64,000 nucleotides of DNA from Hyphomicrobiales bacterium (GTDB lineage Bacteria > Pseudomonadota > Alphaproteobacteria > Rhizobiales > Rhizobiaceae), in the NCBI GenBank assembly GCA_900489925.1, contig UEHQ01000004.1, forward strand, positions 1 to 64,000, read 5' to 3'. Positions 37,835 through 45,980 of the stretch are shown here, piece after piece (position 1 is the stretch's first letter; each line of letters begins with the position of its first letter). The notes below the pieces were generated by a model. That model saw only the letters and a program-made list of their open reading frames with translations, ran no database searches and was not told the DNA's origin. Both the position numbers and the translations under genes were made by a program.

Positions 37835-37846
37835 ATACCATCGTAT
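37835..37846 (+). promoter_or_regulatory. Regulon motif copy 1
   Basis: ATACCATCGTAT, a near-palindrome (10 of 12 bases symmetric), 119 bases before the first epoxide hydrolase start. A weaker second copy (ATACCTATGTGT) follows at 37852. The same word recurs upstream of other transcription units in this block, so it is a likely binding site for one of the FixJ-like regulators. Confidence 0.55.
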
Positions 37847-37965
37847 GCCCAATACCTATGTGTAGTAGCGCGAATGGTCAGTTCGGCGGACACTTTCGAA
37901 GTTCTATTGACGCACCGAGGCTTCCGGTTGGGATCCTCTGGCATGCTTTCCAGGAGAGTTCACCG

Positions 37966-39012
37966 ATGCTCGACCTTGCACTTTCGAACCTTAGCCGCAG
38001 ATCCTTCGGCGGCGTCGCCCTTGGACTGGCCGCGGCGGGCATGTTTGGCGAGTTGGCCGATGATGTCCGGGCCGGCCAGGGATTGGACCAATCCAACAAC
38101 CAGCCGTCGGCCACCATTGAAGCCAACAAACGGGTGGAAGCAGGCGACCTCAGCATCTCCTATGCGGAGGTCGGCCCAGCGGCTGGATTTCCCGTCCTTC
38201 TTCTCCACGGCTGGCCATATGACATCAACAGCTTCGCCGCCTCCGCCTCCCTACTTGCCGAAAAGGGATATCGCGTAATCGTTCCGTTTCTCCGCGGATA
38301 TGGGGGCACGACGTTTCTTTCGCCGGAGACGAAGCGTAATGGTCAGCAGGCAGCGCTTGCGGTAGATACTATCAAGCTGATGGATGCGCTGAAGATTCAA
38401 AGTGCGACAATCGCCGGATTCGATTGGGGTGCCCGCACCGCTTGTATCTTAGCCGCGCTGTGGCCGGAGCGTTGCACGTCGCTGGTATCGGTCAGCGGCT
38501 ATCTGATCGGGAACCAGAGCGTCGGCAAGGCACCACTCCCGCCCGCTGCCGAACTTCAGTGGTGGTACCAATTCTATTTCGCGACGGACCGCGGCCAGGA
38601 TGGTTACGCCAAATACACCAACGATTTCGCCAAACTGATCTGGCGGCTCGCCTCCCCGCGGTGGGAGTTCGACGACGCAACCTTCGCCCGCAGCGCGGCC
38701 GCCTTCGCAAATCCCGACCATGTAGCGATCACGATCCACAATTATCGTTGGCGTCTCGGCCTCACAAACGGAGAAGAGCGGTTCCACAGGTATGAAGAGC
38801 AGCTCGCGATGGGGCCGGACATCCACGTGCCAACTATCACGCTTGAGGGAGACGCGAACGGCGCGCCACATCCCGATCCGAAGGCTTACGCTGGCAAGTT
38901 CAAGGGTAAGTACGAACACCGCAATATCTCGGGTGGGATAGGACACAACCTTCCACATGAGGCGCCTCGGGAATTTGCTCAGGCGGTACTGGACGCTGTA
39001 GCGTTGGCCTAG
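37966..39012 (+). CDS. Tat-exported alpha/beta hydrolase, epoxide hydrolase-like
   Basis: 348 residues from the ATG at 37966 (AGGAGAG site); the longer frame from GTG 37804 is rejected because it would run through the regulatory motif. The N-terminus carries a twin-arginine-type signal (NLSRRSFGGVALGLAAAG). The hydrolase fold shows LLHGWPYD (oxyanion), AGFDWGARTA with the nucleophilic Asp, and GIGHNLPHE with the catalytic His. Asp nucleophile plus HGWP points to epoxide hydrolase rather than esterase, though haloalkane dehalogenase is not excluded. Confidence 0.85.
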   Translation: MLDLALSNLSRRSFGGVALGLAAAGMFGELADDVRAGQGLDQSNNQPSATIEANKRVEAGDLSISYAEVGPAAGFPVLLLHGWPYDINSFAASASLLAEKGYRVIVPFLRGYGGTTFLSPETKRNGQQAALAVDTIKLMDALKIQSATIAGFDWGARTACILAALWPERCTSLVSVSGYLIGNQSVGKAPLPPAAELQWWYQFYFATDRGQDGYAKYTNDFAKLIWRLASPRWEFDDATFARSAAAFANPDHVAITIHNYRWRLGLTNGEERFHRYEEQLAMGPDIHVPTITLEGDANGAPHPDPKAYAGKFKGKYEHRNISGGIGHNLPHEAPREFAQAVLDAVALA

Positions 39013-39038
39013 GAAATCGGTCATCGGCGCTCAGGTCG

Positions 39039-39050
39039 ATACCATCGTAC
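39039..39050 (+). promoter_or_regulatory. Regulon motif copy 2
   Basis: ATACCATCGTAC, 11 of 12 matching copy 1, 133 bases before the FixJ-like regulator gene at 39184. A further GGTATCATT lies at about 39132. Confidence 0.55.
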
Positions 39051-39183
39051 AGTGGACTCGACCGGGAATGGTGCTATCGTCGGCAACAACATAAAGCGGC
39101 CGGAACGAACGTGTCGCGAAGTCGATATTGTGGTATCATTCTTGCTGTTCGGTGAACTTGATGGCTTCCTCTAGGAGGAGCAC

Positions 39184-39858
39184 ATGTATCGGATGATCTC
39201 GACCGTAACCGCTGCGGACGCTGGGAATGCCGTGACGCGACCGACCGTCTTCGTTGTTGACGATGACGTGTCTGTCCGCGAGTCACTCGAACTTCTGATC
39301 AAGTCCGCTGGGTGGCGGCCCATTCTGTTCGACTCCGCCAACGCCTTCCTCGAGGCATCCGTCATCCCGTCACCTTCGTGCCTCGTCCTGGACGTCAACA
39401 TGCCAGGCCTCAACGGTCTCGATCTCCAGGGCATGATCACAGGAAACCGGAGCATAATGCCGATCATCTTCGTCTCGGGCTTCGGAGATGTGCCAATCAC
39501 GGTGAAGGCATTGAAGGGCGGCGCACTGGACTTCCTGACTAAACCCATCGACACCAGGGCTCTCCTAGATGCCGTCCGGGCGGCGCTCGAGAGGAGCGAA
39601 GCTATGCTCCGTGACGACGGCGATCTTCTGCAGCTCCACAGTCGCTTCGAGGCGCTGACAAAACGCGAGCGCGAAGTAATGGTGCGCGTGGTCAAGGGGC
39701 TGCTCAACAAGCAGGTGGCCTACGAACTCGACATATCCGAAGTCACCGTTAAGGCGCACCGCGGTCAGGTCATGCGCAAGATGTGCGCGCGGACACTTCC
39801 CGACCTAGTAAACATAGCATCGCGCCTGCAGCTCGATGAGACGCACGACTTACACTAA
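39184..39858 (+). CDS. FixJ-like response regulator (receiver plus LuxR-type HTH)
   Basis: 224 residues. Receiver domain: FVVDDDVSVRESLELL (acidic pocket), CLVLDVNMPG with the phosphorylated Asp, and FLTKPID with the conserved Lys. The C-terminal GerE/LuxR helix-turn-helix is LTKREREVM...NKQVAYELDISEVTVKAHRGQVMRKM. The start has AGGAGGAG. This is the FixJ/NodW type, phosphorylated by FixL-like PAS kinases; two such kinases are encoded nearby. It is 58-65% alike by eye to the regulator at 54270-54971, so the two may read the same sites. Confidence 0.93.
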   Translation: MYRMISTVTAADAGNAVTRPTVFVVDDDVSVRESLELLIKSAGWRPILFDSANAFLEASVIPSPSCLVLDVNMPGLNGLDLQGMITGNRSIMPIIFVSGFGDVPITVKALKGGALDFLTKPIDTRALLDAVRAALERSEAMLRDDGDLLQLHSRFEALTKREREVMVRVVKGLLNKQVAYELDISEVTVKAHRGQVMRKMCARTLPDLVNIASRLQLDETHDLH

Positions 39859-39879
39859 CCTGGCACACGTAGCCGAGCG

Positions 39880-40899
39880 TCAGAAGGTGTCCTGGTAGGC
39901 GTAGAGACCGGGTGAGCCTCCGGTCATAATGAACAGGACGTGGGATCCCCGCGGTATTGAACCCGATCTGATAGCTGCAAGCATTCCTGCCAACGCTTTG
40001 CCCCCATACACCGGATCGACCAAGAGGCCCTCGGACCTGCCGATAACTCTCACGGCCTCTATCATGGTCTCCGTTGGGATACCGTAGCCACCGCCGAGCT
40101 CGGAGCCGTCGATCCGTAAGTCATGCGGGCGAATACGTATGTCACCCCCCATGAGACCAAGAACGGCATTTGTCTTGTCCGTGGTTGCTTCAAGGGCCGA
40201 CGGCTGGGACGCAAGTACGGTGTAGGCGGTTAAGCGAGAGAGTGCCGTGCCGATTATCGCGAAGCCTGCGGCCAACCCTGCATGCATTCCACCACTGCCA
40301 TTCGGCATCACGATACGGTCGAACTCGATACCGATTTCCCCCGACTGCGATGCAATTTCAAATGCGCAATCGACATAGCCAAGGCAGCCGCTCGGAGTGG
40401 ATCCTCCAAGGACGGCAATGAACGCCCGCGAGCCTGAGGATGCGATTTCGTCGGCGCGATTTGACGCGAACGTCGCCGCATCCTGCCCCTCGGAGAGAAG
40501 GTGGACGCGCGCACCAAAAAGACGATCAAGGAGGACGTTGCCATTGGATTGATAGATGTCGCTCGACCGTGGCACCATCTGGGCAAGGACCAGCTCGCAA
40601 GCCAATCCCGTTTTCGCGCATGCCGCCGCGGCCAGCCGCGCGAAGTTAGACTGCACGCCGCCGATCGCTATGACGGTGTCGCAACCTTCGGCCCTGGCCT
40701 GTCCAAGAAGGAACTCAAGCTTTCGAAGCTTATTGCCACCGCCACCCAAGGCCATGAAGTCATCCCTCTTTGCCCAGATCGAAACTCCGTTCCGTTCCTC
40801 GCCAAGCAATTCCTCAAGACGATCGAGCCGCTGGATTGGCGTCGGACCATTCATGAGCCGAACACGCGGGAAGGAGTTCAAGATGTCGGGGTTCTGCAT
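39880..40899 (-). CDS. D-cysteine desulfhydrase / ACC deaminase-family PLP enzyme
   Basis: 339 residues of the PLP fold-type II group. Seen: GPTPIQRLDRLEE, KRDDFMALGGGGNKLRKLEFLL with the PLP-binding Lys, AIGGVQSNFARLAAAAC, and a C-terminal FIMTGGSPGLYAY. The family includes D-cysteine desulfhydrase, which releases sulfide, pyruvate and ammonia, and 1-aminocyclopropane-1-carboxylate deaminase. The first is more likely from the N-terminus, but the two cannot be told apart safely by eye. It is convergent with the response regulator gene, with 21 bases between stops. Confidence 0.85.
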   Translation of the reverse strand: MQNPDILNSFPRVRLMNGPTPIQRLDRLEELLGEERNGVSIWAKRDDFMALGGGGNKLRKLEFLLGQARAEGCDTVIAIGGVQSNFARLAAAACAKTGLACELVLAQMVPRSSDIYQSNGNVLLDRLFGARVHLLSEGQDAATFASNRADEIASSGSRAFIAVLGGSTPSGCLGYVDCAFEIASQSGEIGIEFDRIVMPNGSGGMHAGLAAGFAIIGTALSRLTAYTVLASQPSALEATTDKTNAVLGLMGGDIRIRPHDLRIDGSELGGGYGIPTETMIEAVRVIGRSEGLLVDPVYGGKALAGMLAAIRSGSIPRGSHVLFIMTGGSPGLYAYQDTF

Positions 40900-41128
40900 G
40901 GTCGGACTCGTGGATAGCGTTGATGATCGATGGCGGTGAACAGGGAGTTCGCAACTCCCAGACTCTGCTGGCTTGGTAAAGAACGCTATTGAACGTTAGT
41001 ATTGCCCGTGCTCTGGCCTCGTCTGCCGCCAACCGATACCTTTGGACAATGGACACCCGCGCTCCTCCAAGGCACCGTGCCAGCGCTGCGGCGAGGAAGC
41101 CGGGCGGAGCGCGACAAGGGAGATCCCG

Positions 41129-41797
41129 ATGACAATTCAGGAGCCTGTGAAACCGACGGCGCACGCGGTGAACGACATTGACACCAAGCTCGAGGTCGTG
41201 GTCATTCCGGTCTCCGACGTGGACCGCGCCAAGAGCTTCTACACCGGACTGGGATGGCGGCTCGACGCGGATGTTCCGGGGCAGAATGGATTTCGCGTCG
41301 TTCAGGTGACGCCTCCCGGATCCCCCTGTTCCGTTATCTTCGGCTCGAAAATCACAGCCGCGGAACCGGGTTCAGCGCAGGGTCTCCATCTGATCGTTTC
41401 CGATATCGACATGGCGCACGCGACCCTAGGATCGAGGGGCGCCGAAATGAGCGGCATCTTCCACGATGCTGGCGGCGTCTTCCACCACAGAGGCGATCAG
41501 GACAGACTGCCCGGCCCACATCCGTTGCGCGCAAGCTACGGCTCGTTCGCCTCCTTCAAGGATCCAGATGGGAACGGCTGGGTCCTTCAAGAGGTTACGG
41601 CACGGCTTCCCGGGCGGATAGACGAGAGTGGGGCGGCATACACGTCTGCAAGTGACCTTGCCGGCGCACTGCGCCGCGTTGCTGCCGCACATGGCGAACA
41701 TGAAAAACGAACGGGCGGCGTCCATGACGAGAACTGGCCGGATTGGTATGCCGAATATCTTGTCGCAGAACAATCCGGCGCGAATCCTCCAGTCTGA
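41129..41797 (+). CDS. VOC (glyoxalase/dioxygenase) superfamily protein
   Basis: 222 residues from the ATG at 41129 (AGGGAGAT site). KLEVVVIPVSDVDRAKSFYTGLGWRLD opens the VOC fold, and a second half ends SFASFKDPDGNGWVLQE with the metal-binding Glu. An unusual C-terminal extension of about 65 residues (SDLAGALRRVAAAHGEHEKRTG, then ENWPDWYAEYLVAEQ) is seen in some rhizobial members. Substrate unknown. Confidence 0.85.
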   Translation: MTIQEPVKPTAHAVNDIDTKLEVVVIPVSDVDRAKSFYTGLGWRLDADVPGQNGFRVVQVTPPGSPCSVIFGSKITAAEPGSAQGLHLIVSDIDMAHATLGSRGAEMSGIFHDAGGVFHHRGDQDRLPGPHPLRASYGSFASFKDPDGNGWVLQEVTARLPGRIDESGAAYTSASDLAGALRRVAAAHGEHEKRTGGVHDENWPDWYAEYLVAEQSGANPPV

Positions 41798-41853
41798 ACG
41801 ACCGAGGCTTCGGCTACACGTTTTCATCTACCTCAACGATGAAAGCGTACCCA

Positions 41854-41865
41854 ATACCATTGGAT
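41854..41865 (+). promoter_or_regulatory. Regulon motif copy 3
   Basis: ATACCATTGGAT, 10 of 12 matching copy 1, 75 bases before the ATG of the first PAS kinase. It falls inside the longer TTG-started frame, which is one reason to prefer the downstream start. Confidence 0.5.
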
Positions 41866-41928
41866 AATATACGGCAAGTTGCCCAAATCGCAGGATGTCG
41901 TCACGGGGAGGCCCGCGAGAGGACATCA

Positions 41929-44568
41929 ATGGACGTGGAGGTCATCCAAGTTCTCAACATGTTGCCCGGGATGGTCTTCACCGCCCTCCCAGACGGCCGC
42001 ATCGAGTTCATGAACGAGAGCCTGCTGCAACGTCTGGGTCTCAACGCTGCACCAGTGGAGTGGCCGACCAATCACAGCCATCCTCACTCTGCTTGGCAGT
42101 CAAAAACCGCAGGACAGCAGCGTTTCAGCCTAGTCATGACTGTTCGCTGCGCGCTTGGAGACCGTGCGCTTACCCTTGAGTGTAATCCTTCCAGCAATGG
42201 CGGTCGCGTGGTCAGGTGGTATGGCTCGGTGACCGAAGCCGTTGAAGATTCCTCCATTCTTGCGGAAAAAAGAAACCCTGACGACAACGCCTTGCGAATC
42301 TTGGATAGCATTCCAGTGGGCATCGGTGTTCTTGAAATCGATGGGCGTATCAGCGCGATAAACGACCACCTCTCCCAGTATTATGGTCTCAATCTTCATG
42401 AGGTGCTCGACTGGAGGGAGCACGAAGTAGTCCACCCGGAAGATGTTCCAGTTCTGCTCAAGGCGCTCGAGGGTGTTGTGGGAGGGTATCCTTATGACAT
42501 CGAACTCCGCCTGAAACGGGCAGATGGGCAATACAGATGGTTCCAGGTGATCGGCCATCCTATGAAATCGGCCACTGGCGAGGTTCTGCGGTGGTATGCC
42601 CTGCATATCGACATCGACGATAGAAGGCGCGCCGAAGACGCACTCAGGAAGAGCGAGAACGAACTCCGCAATATCGTCGCCGCGTTGCCGGCGACGGTCT
42701 GGTCGACCCGTCCTGATGGCTACTGCGACTTTATCAACGATCGCTGGCTAGAATACGCGGGCATTTCATCGGATGAAGCAGAAGGATGGGGTTGGACCTC
42801 GGTTCTGCATCCGGATGATGTAGCGAGGCTTTCCGAGTCTTGGGCGTCCTGCCTGGTATCGGGTATTCCCGTCGATAACGAGGCGAGGATGCGTGGAAGA
42901 GATGGAGAGTACAGGTGGTTCCTGTTCCGGGCGGCTCCGTTCCGCGACGAGCGCGGCGAGATTGTCAAATGGTACGGCACCAACATCGACATCGAGGATT
43001 GGAAGCGCACCGAAAGGGCGCTTGCCGACCGCGAGCGGGAAACCCGCCTCATCGTTGACGGAATTGCCGGCCTCATCGCGATCTTCTCGCCGGACGCCGA
43101 GTTGATAGGCGGCAACCAGCAGATCCTCGACTACTTCAATCTGCCCCTTTCGGCGCTCAACAACTGGGCGACAAATGGGATCACTCACCCTGACGACCTG
43201 CAAGTCTGCATCGACAGCTTCATGGGATCGATCAAGACCGGGGAACCGTACGATTACGAGACTCGCTTCCTTCGTCACGACGGCACTTGGCGCTGGTTCC
43301 AGCTTAGAGGCCTGCCGCTACGAAACCCCGAGGGGGAGATCATACGCTGGTACGGTCTCCTGACTGACATCGACGACCGCAAGCGGACTGAAGAGAAGCT
43401 GCGGCGCAACGAGGCCTTCCTGGCCGACGCCCAGAGACTGAGCAAGACCGGAAGCTTCGTGTTCAATTTAACATCTGGCGAACTAACCTGGTCTGCGGAA
43501 ACCTACCGAATCTTTGACGTGGATCTTGATGAAACTGTCACCTTAGACACGGTTCTCTCCCGCCTCCATCCCGACAGCGTGCCAACTGTCGAGGAAGTCG
43601 TCGAAAGGGCACGGAGTGGCGCCGCCGACTTCGACTATGAGGTCACGTTGGTCGCACCAGATCAGTCGCTCAAGCATTTGCGGGTTCTCGCCCACAGTGA
43701 GACGGCCGTAAACGGCGAACAGGAACTGACGGGAGCTGTGCAAGACATCACTGAAAGCAGAACGGCTGAAGAGGCCCTGAACGAGGCGCGGTCGGAGCTT
43801 TCGTACGTGACTCGCGTGACGAGCCTGGGTGTGCTCACCGCCTCCATCGCACACGAGGTGAACCAGCCACTGGCCGGAATGGTGGTGAACTCCAGCACCT
43901 GTCTGCGGGTGCTAAGCATGGATCCTCCGGACATCGATGTGGCGAAGGACGCCGCCCGCCGCATGATAAGAGATGCCAACCGCGCTGCTGACGTAATTGT
44001 TCGGCTGCGAGAGTTGTTCAGCAGGAAGCCGCCCCTGATCGAGGCAGTCGACATCAACGAGATAGCTTCCGAAGTGCTGGCCCTCCTTCACACCGACCTG
44101 CAAAGATCGCGCCTGACAATCTTGACGGATTTCGGCGCAGACCTTCCGCGCTTGGAGGCTGCCCGCGTCCAGCTCCAGCAAGTCATCATGAACTTGCTCC
44201 GAAACGCTATCGAGGCATTGTCCTCAGTCGACGATCGTCCTAGGCGCATACTGCTGAAGACCGAGGCGAGCGGTGGAAACGTACAACTCCTCGTGCAAGA
44301 CAATGGTGTCGGGTTCGGTCAACATGGAACCAATAGGATCTTCGATACTTTCTACACGACTAAGCTGCCCGACGGCATGGGTATCGGACTTTCTGTGAGC
44401 CGCTCAATCATCGAAAACCACAATGGACGAATGTGGGCTGAAACCAATCCGGGAAGTGGAGCAACCGTTGGGTTCTCCGTTCCGATCCATCACTCGCGTG
44501 TCTTGACCGACAATGGCATGAAAGCAGATCTGAAATTGACGACAGAAATCGAAGGGGGCGCGGAATGA
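41929..44568 (+). CDS. Multi-PAS FixL-type sensor histidine kinase (five PAS)
   Basis: 879 residues from the ATG at 41929 (GAGAGGA site). Five PAS units follow one another; the second to fourth end in the typical WYxxxIDIDDRxR PAC motif. The kinase core has ASIAHEVNQPLAG (H-box His), LQQVIMNLLRNAIEAL (N box), DNGVGFG, and GMGIGLSVSRSIIEN (G2). There is no membrane segment, so the sensor is cytosolic. No haem-ligand His pattern was identified, so the signal is unknown. The stop overlaps the next gene, a single-domain receiver, by ATGA. Confidence 0.92.
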   Translation: MDVEVIQVLNMLPGMVFTALPDGRIEFMNESLLQRLGLNAAPVEWPTNHSHPHSAWQSKTAGQQRFSLVMTVRCALGDRALTLECNPSSNGGRVVRWYGSVTEAVEDSSILAEKRNPDDNALRILDSIPVGIGVLEIDGRISAINDHLSQYYGLNLHEVLDWREHEVVHPEDVPVLLKALEGVVGGYPYDIELRLKRADGQYRWFQVIGHPMKSATGEVLRWYALHIDIDDRRRAEDALRKSENELRNIVAALPATVWSTRPDGYCDFINDRWLEYAGISSDEAEGWGWTSVLHPDDVARLSESWASCLVSGIPVDNEARMRGRDGEYRWFLFRAAPFRDERGEIVKWYGTNIDIEDWKRTERALADRERETRLIVDGIAGLIAIFSPDAELIGGNQQILDYFNLPLSALNNWATNGITHPDDLQVCIDSFMGSIKTGEPYDYETRFLRHDGTWRWFQLRGLPLRNPEGEIIRWYGLLTDIDDRKRTEEKLRRNEAFLADAQRLSKTGSFVFNLTSGELTWSAETYRIFDVDLDETVTLDTVLSRLHPDSVPTVEEVVERARSGAADFDYEVTLVAPDQSLKHLRVLAHSETAVNGEQELTGAVQDITESRTAEEALNEARSELSYVTRVTSLGVLTASIAHEVNQPLAGMVVNSSTCLRVLSMDPPDIDVAKDAARRMIRDANRAADVIVRLRELFSRKPPLIEAVDINEIASEVLALLHTDLQRSRLTILTDFGADLPRLEAARVQLQQVIMNLLRNAIEALSSVDDRPRRILLKTEASGGNVQLLVQDNGVGFGQHGTNRIFDTFYTTKLPDGMGIGLSVSRSIIENHNGRMWAETNPGSGATVGFSVPIHHSRVLTDNGMKADLKLTTEIEGGAE

Positions 44569-44927
44569 CGATGAGATCGAAACGAGTTTCGATCGTCGAC
44601 GACGACGAGTCGGTTCGCGAGGCCCTTCCCGATCTGCTTCGATCGTTCGGCTTCTCCGTCGACGCTTTCGATTCCGCCGAAGCCTTTCTCAACGCAAAGG
44701 CCTTCGAGACGAGCGACGGTATGATCCTCGATGTCGCAATGCCGGGCATGACGGGACCTGAGCTGTATCAGGAACTTGCACGAAGGGACCGCCGCGTGCC
44801 GACGATTTTCATAACGGCGATCAAGGACACCAAGTTGCGCACGCGACTGATGAGCGACGGCGCGGTTGAATGCCTGTTCAAGCCCTTCGGCGATGACGAG
44901 TTGCAAGAGGCGTTGCAAGCGATCTAG
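44565..44927 (+). CDS. Single-domain response regulator (FixJ-type receiver)
   Basis: 120 residues, receiver only: VSIVDDDESVREALPDLL, GMILDVAMPGMTG with the phosphorylated Asp, and CLFKPFGDDEL with the conserved Lys. It has no output domain, so it may act as a phosphate sink or shuttle between kinases and the DNA-binding regulators. Its start overlaps the kinase stop, so the two are translationally coupled. Confidence 0.92.
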   Translation: MTMRSKRVSIVDDDESVREALPDLLRSFGFSVDAFDSAEAFLNAKAFETSDGMILDVAMPGMTGPELYQELARRDRRVPTIFITAIKDTKLRTRLMSDGAVECLFKPFGDDELQEALQAI

Positions 44928-44955
44928 TTTAACCCTGGTGCGGACACCCGCACCG

Positions 44956-44967
44956 ATACGATAGTGC
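44956..44967 (-). promoter_or_regulatory. Regulon motif copy 4 (inverted)
   Basis: On the minus strand it reads GCACTATCGTAT, nine of 12 matching copy 1. It lies 79 bases before the enoyl-CoA hydratase start. Confidence 0.4.
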
Positions 44968-45046
44968 AATTCATTTCCGGCCCGCATGAAGCAAGATTTG
45001 CTCAGTCTGCAGTCGCTTCGACGGCAGCTCAAGCTGGAGATATCCC

Positions 45047-45901
45047 ATGTATGACTTCAAGCAACTGTCAGTTCGCGTCGAAACGACGTCCATCTTGCGT
45101 GTTCTCTTCGACAACCCTCCCATTAACCTCGTCGACCATCGTACGCTGATCGAACTCGATCAGATCCTCTCCGAGATCGAAAGCTCGCAGGATCTCAAGG
45201 TCGTCGTATTCGAGAGCGCCAATCCCGATTTCTTCCTCGCCCATTGGGACATCACGAGCAAGGCTCCGCCAGTTTCTGGGTCGGAAACCGAGGCCCCAAG
45301 CTGGATGAACATCGGTCTCCGGCTGGCCCGTGCCCCCGCCGTCAGCATCGCTTCGATCCGTGGCCGCGCCAGGGGCATTGGAAGCGAGATCGCTCTCGGA
45401 TGCGACATGCGCTTCGCGAGCCTCGAAAAGGCCGTCTTCGGTCAGCCCGAGGTCGGCGTCGGCCTGGTTCCCGGCGGTGGCTCGCTCGAGCGGCTGCCGA
45501 TGCTCGTGGGCCGCTCGCGAACGCTGGAGATCGTCCTCGGTGCGAACGACTTCGACGCCATCACTGCTGAGCGCTACGGATGGATTAACCGCGCGCTTCA
45601 CGACGATCAACTTGACGGCTTCGTGAACGACCTTGCCCAGCGCATAGCGTCCTTTGACTCTCAAGCTTTGATGGCCGCCAAGGGCCTGATCAACAGAGGT
45701 CTGATTCCAAGCGAGGATCGTCTTAAGGAATCTCAATCAACCTTCTACGAAGCCTCCTCCTGGCCCGGCGCGCAGGCGCGTGGACGGCGCAGCATTGAGC
45801 TGGGGATGGGAAAGCCATGTGACTTCGAAAGGAATTTCGGGCATTATTTACCTTCGCTAGCGTCCGGAACCCTGGCGCAAGAACGGGTGGCAAACCCATG
45901 A
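45047..45901 (+). CDS. Enoyl-CoA hydratase/isomerase family protein
   Basis: 284 residues of the crotonase fold: LRVLFDNPPINLVD at the start, PAVSIASIRGRARGIGSEIALGCDMRFAS (oxyanion-hole region) and FGQPEVGVGLVPGGGSLERL with the catalytic Glu region. SD GGAGATA is present. The C-terminal tail is longer than in a minimal hydratase. Substrate unknown. It lies between the two kinase units and has its own copy of the regulon motif. Confidence 0.87.
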   Translation: MYDFKQLSVRVETTSILRVLFDNPPINLVDHRTLIELDQILSEIESSQDLKVVVFESANPDFFLAHWDITSKAPPVSGSETEAPSWMNIGLRLARAPAVSIASIRGRARGIGSEIALGCDMRFASLEKAVFGQPEVGVGLVPGGGSLERLPMLVGRSRTLEIVLGANDFDAITAERYGWINRALHDDQLDGFVNDLAQRIASFDSQALMAAKGLINRGLIPSEDRLKESQSTFYEASSWPGAQARGRRSIELGMGKPCDFERNFGHYLPSLASGTLAQERVANP

Positions 45902-45980
45902 CACCACAACCATTCTGACCGTAGGCGGCTGACAGACGATGATGTAAACTCCCGCCAAATTGACAGGCGGTGGGTGGCCC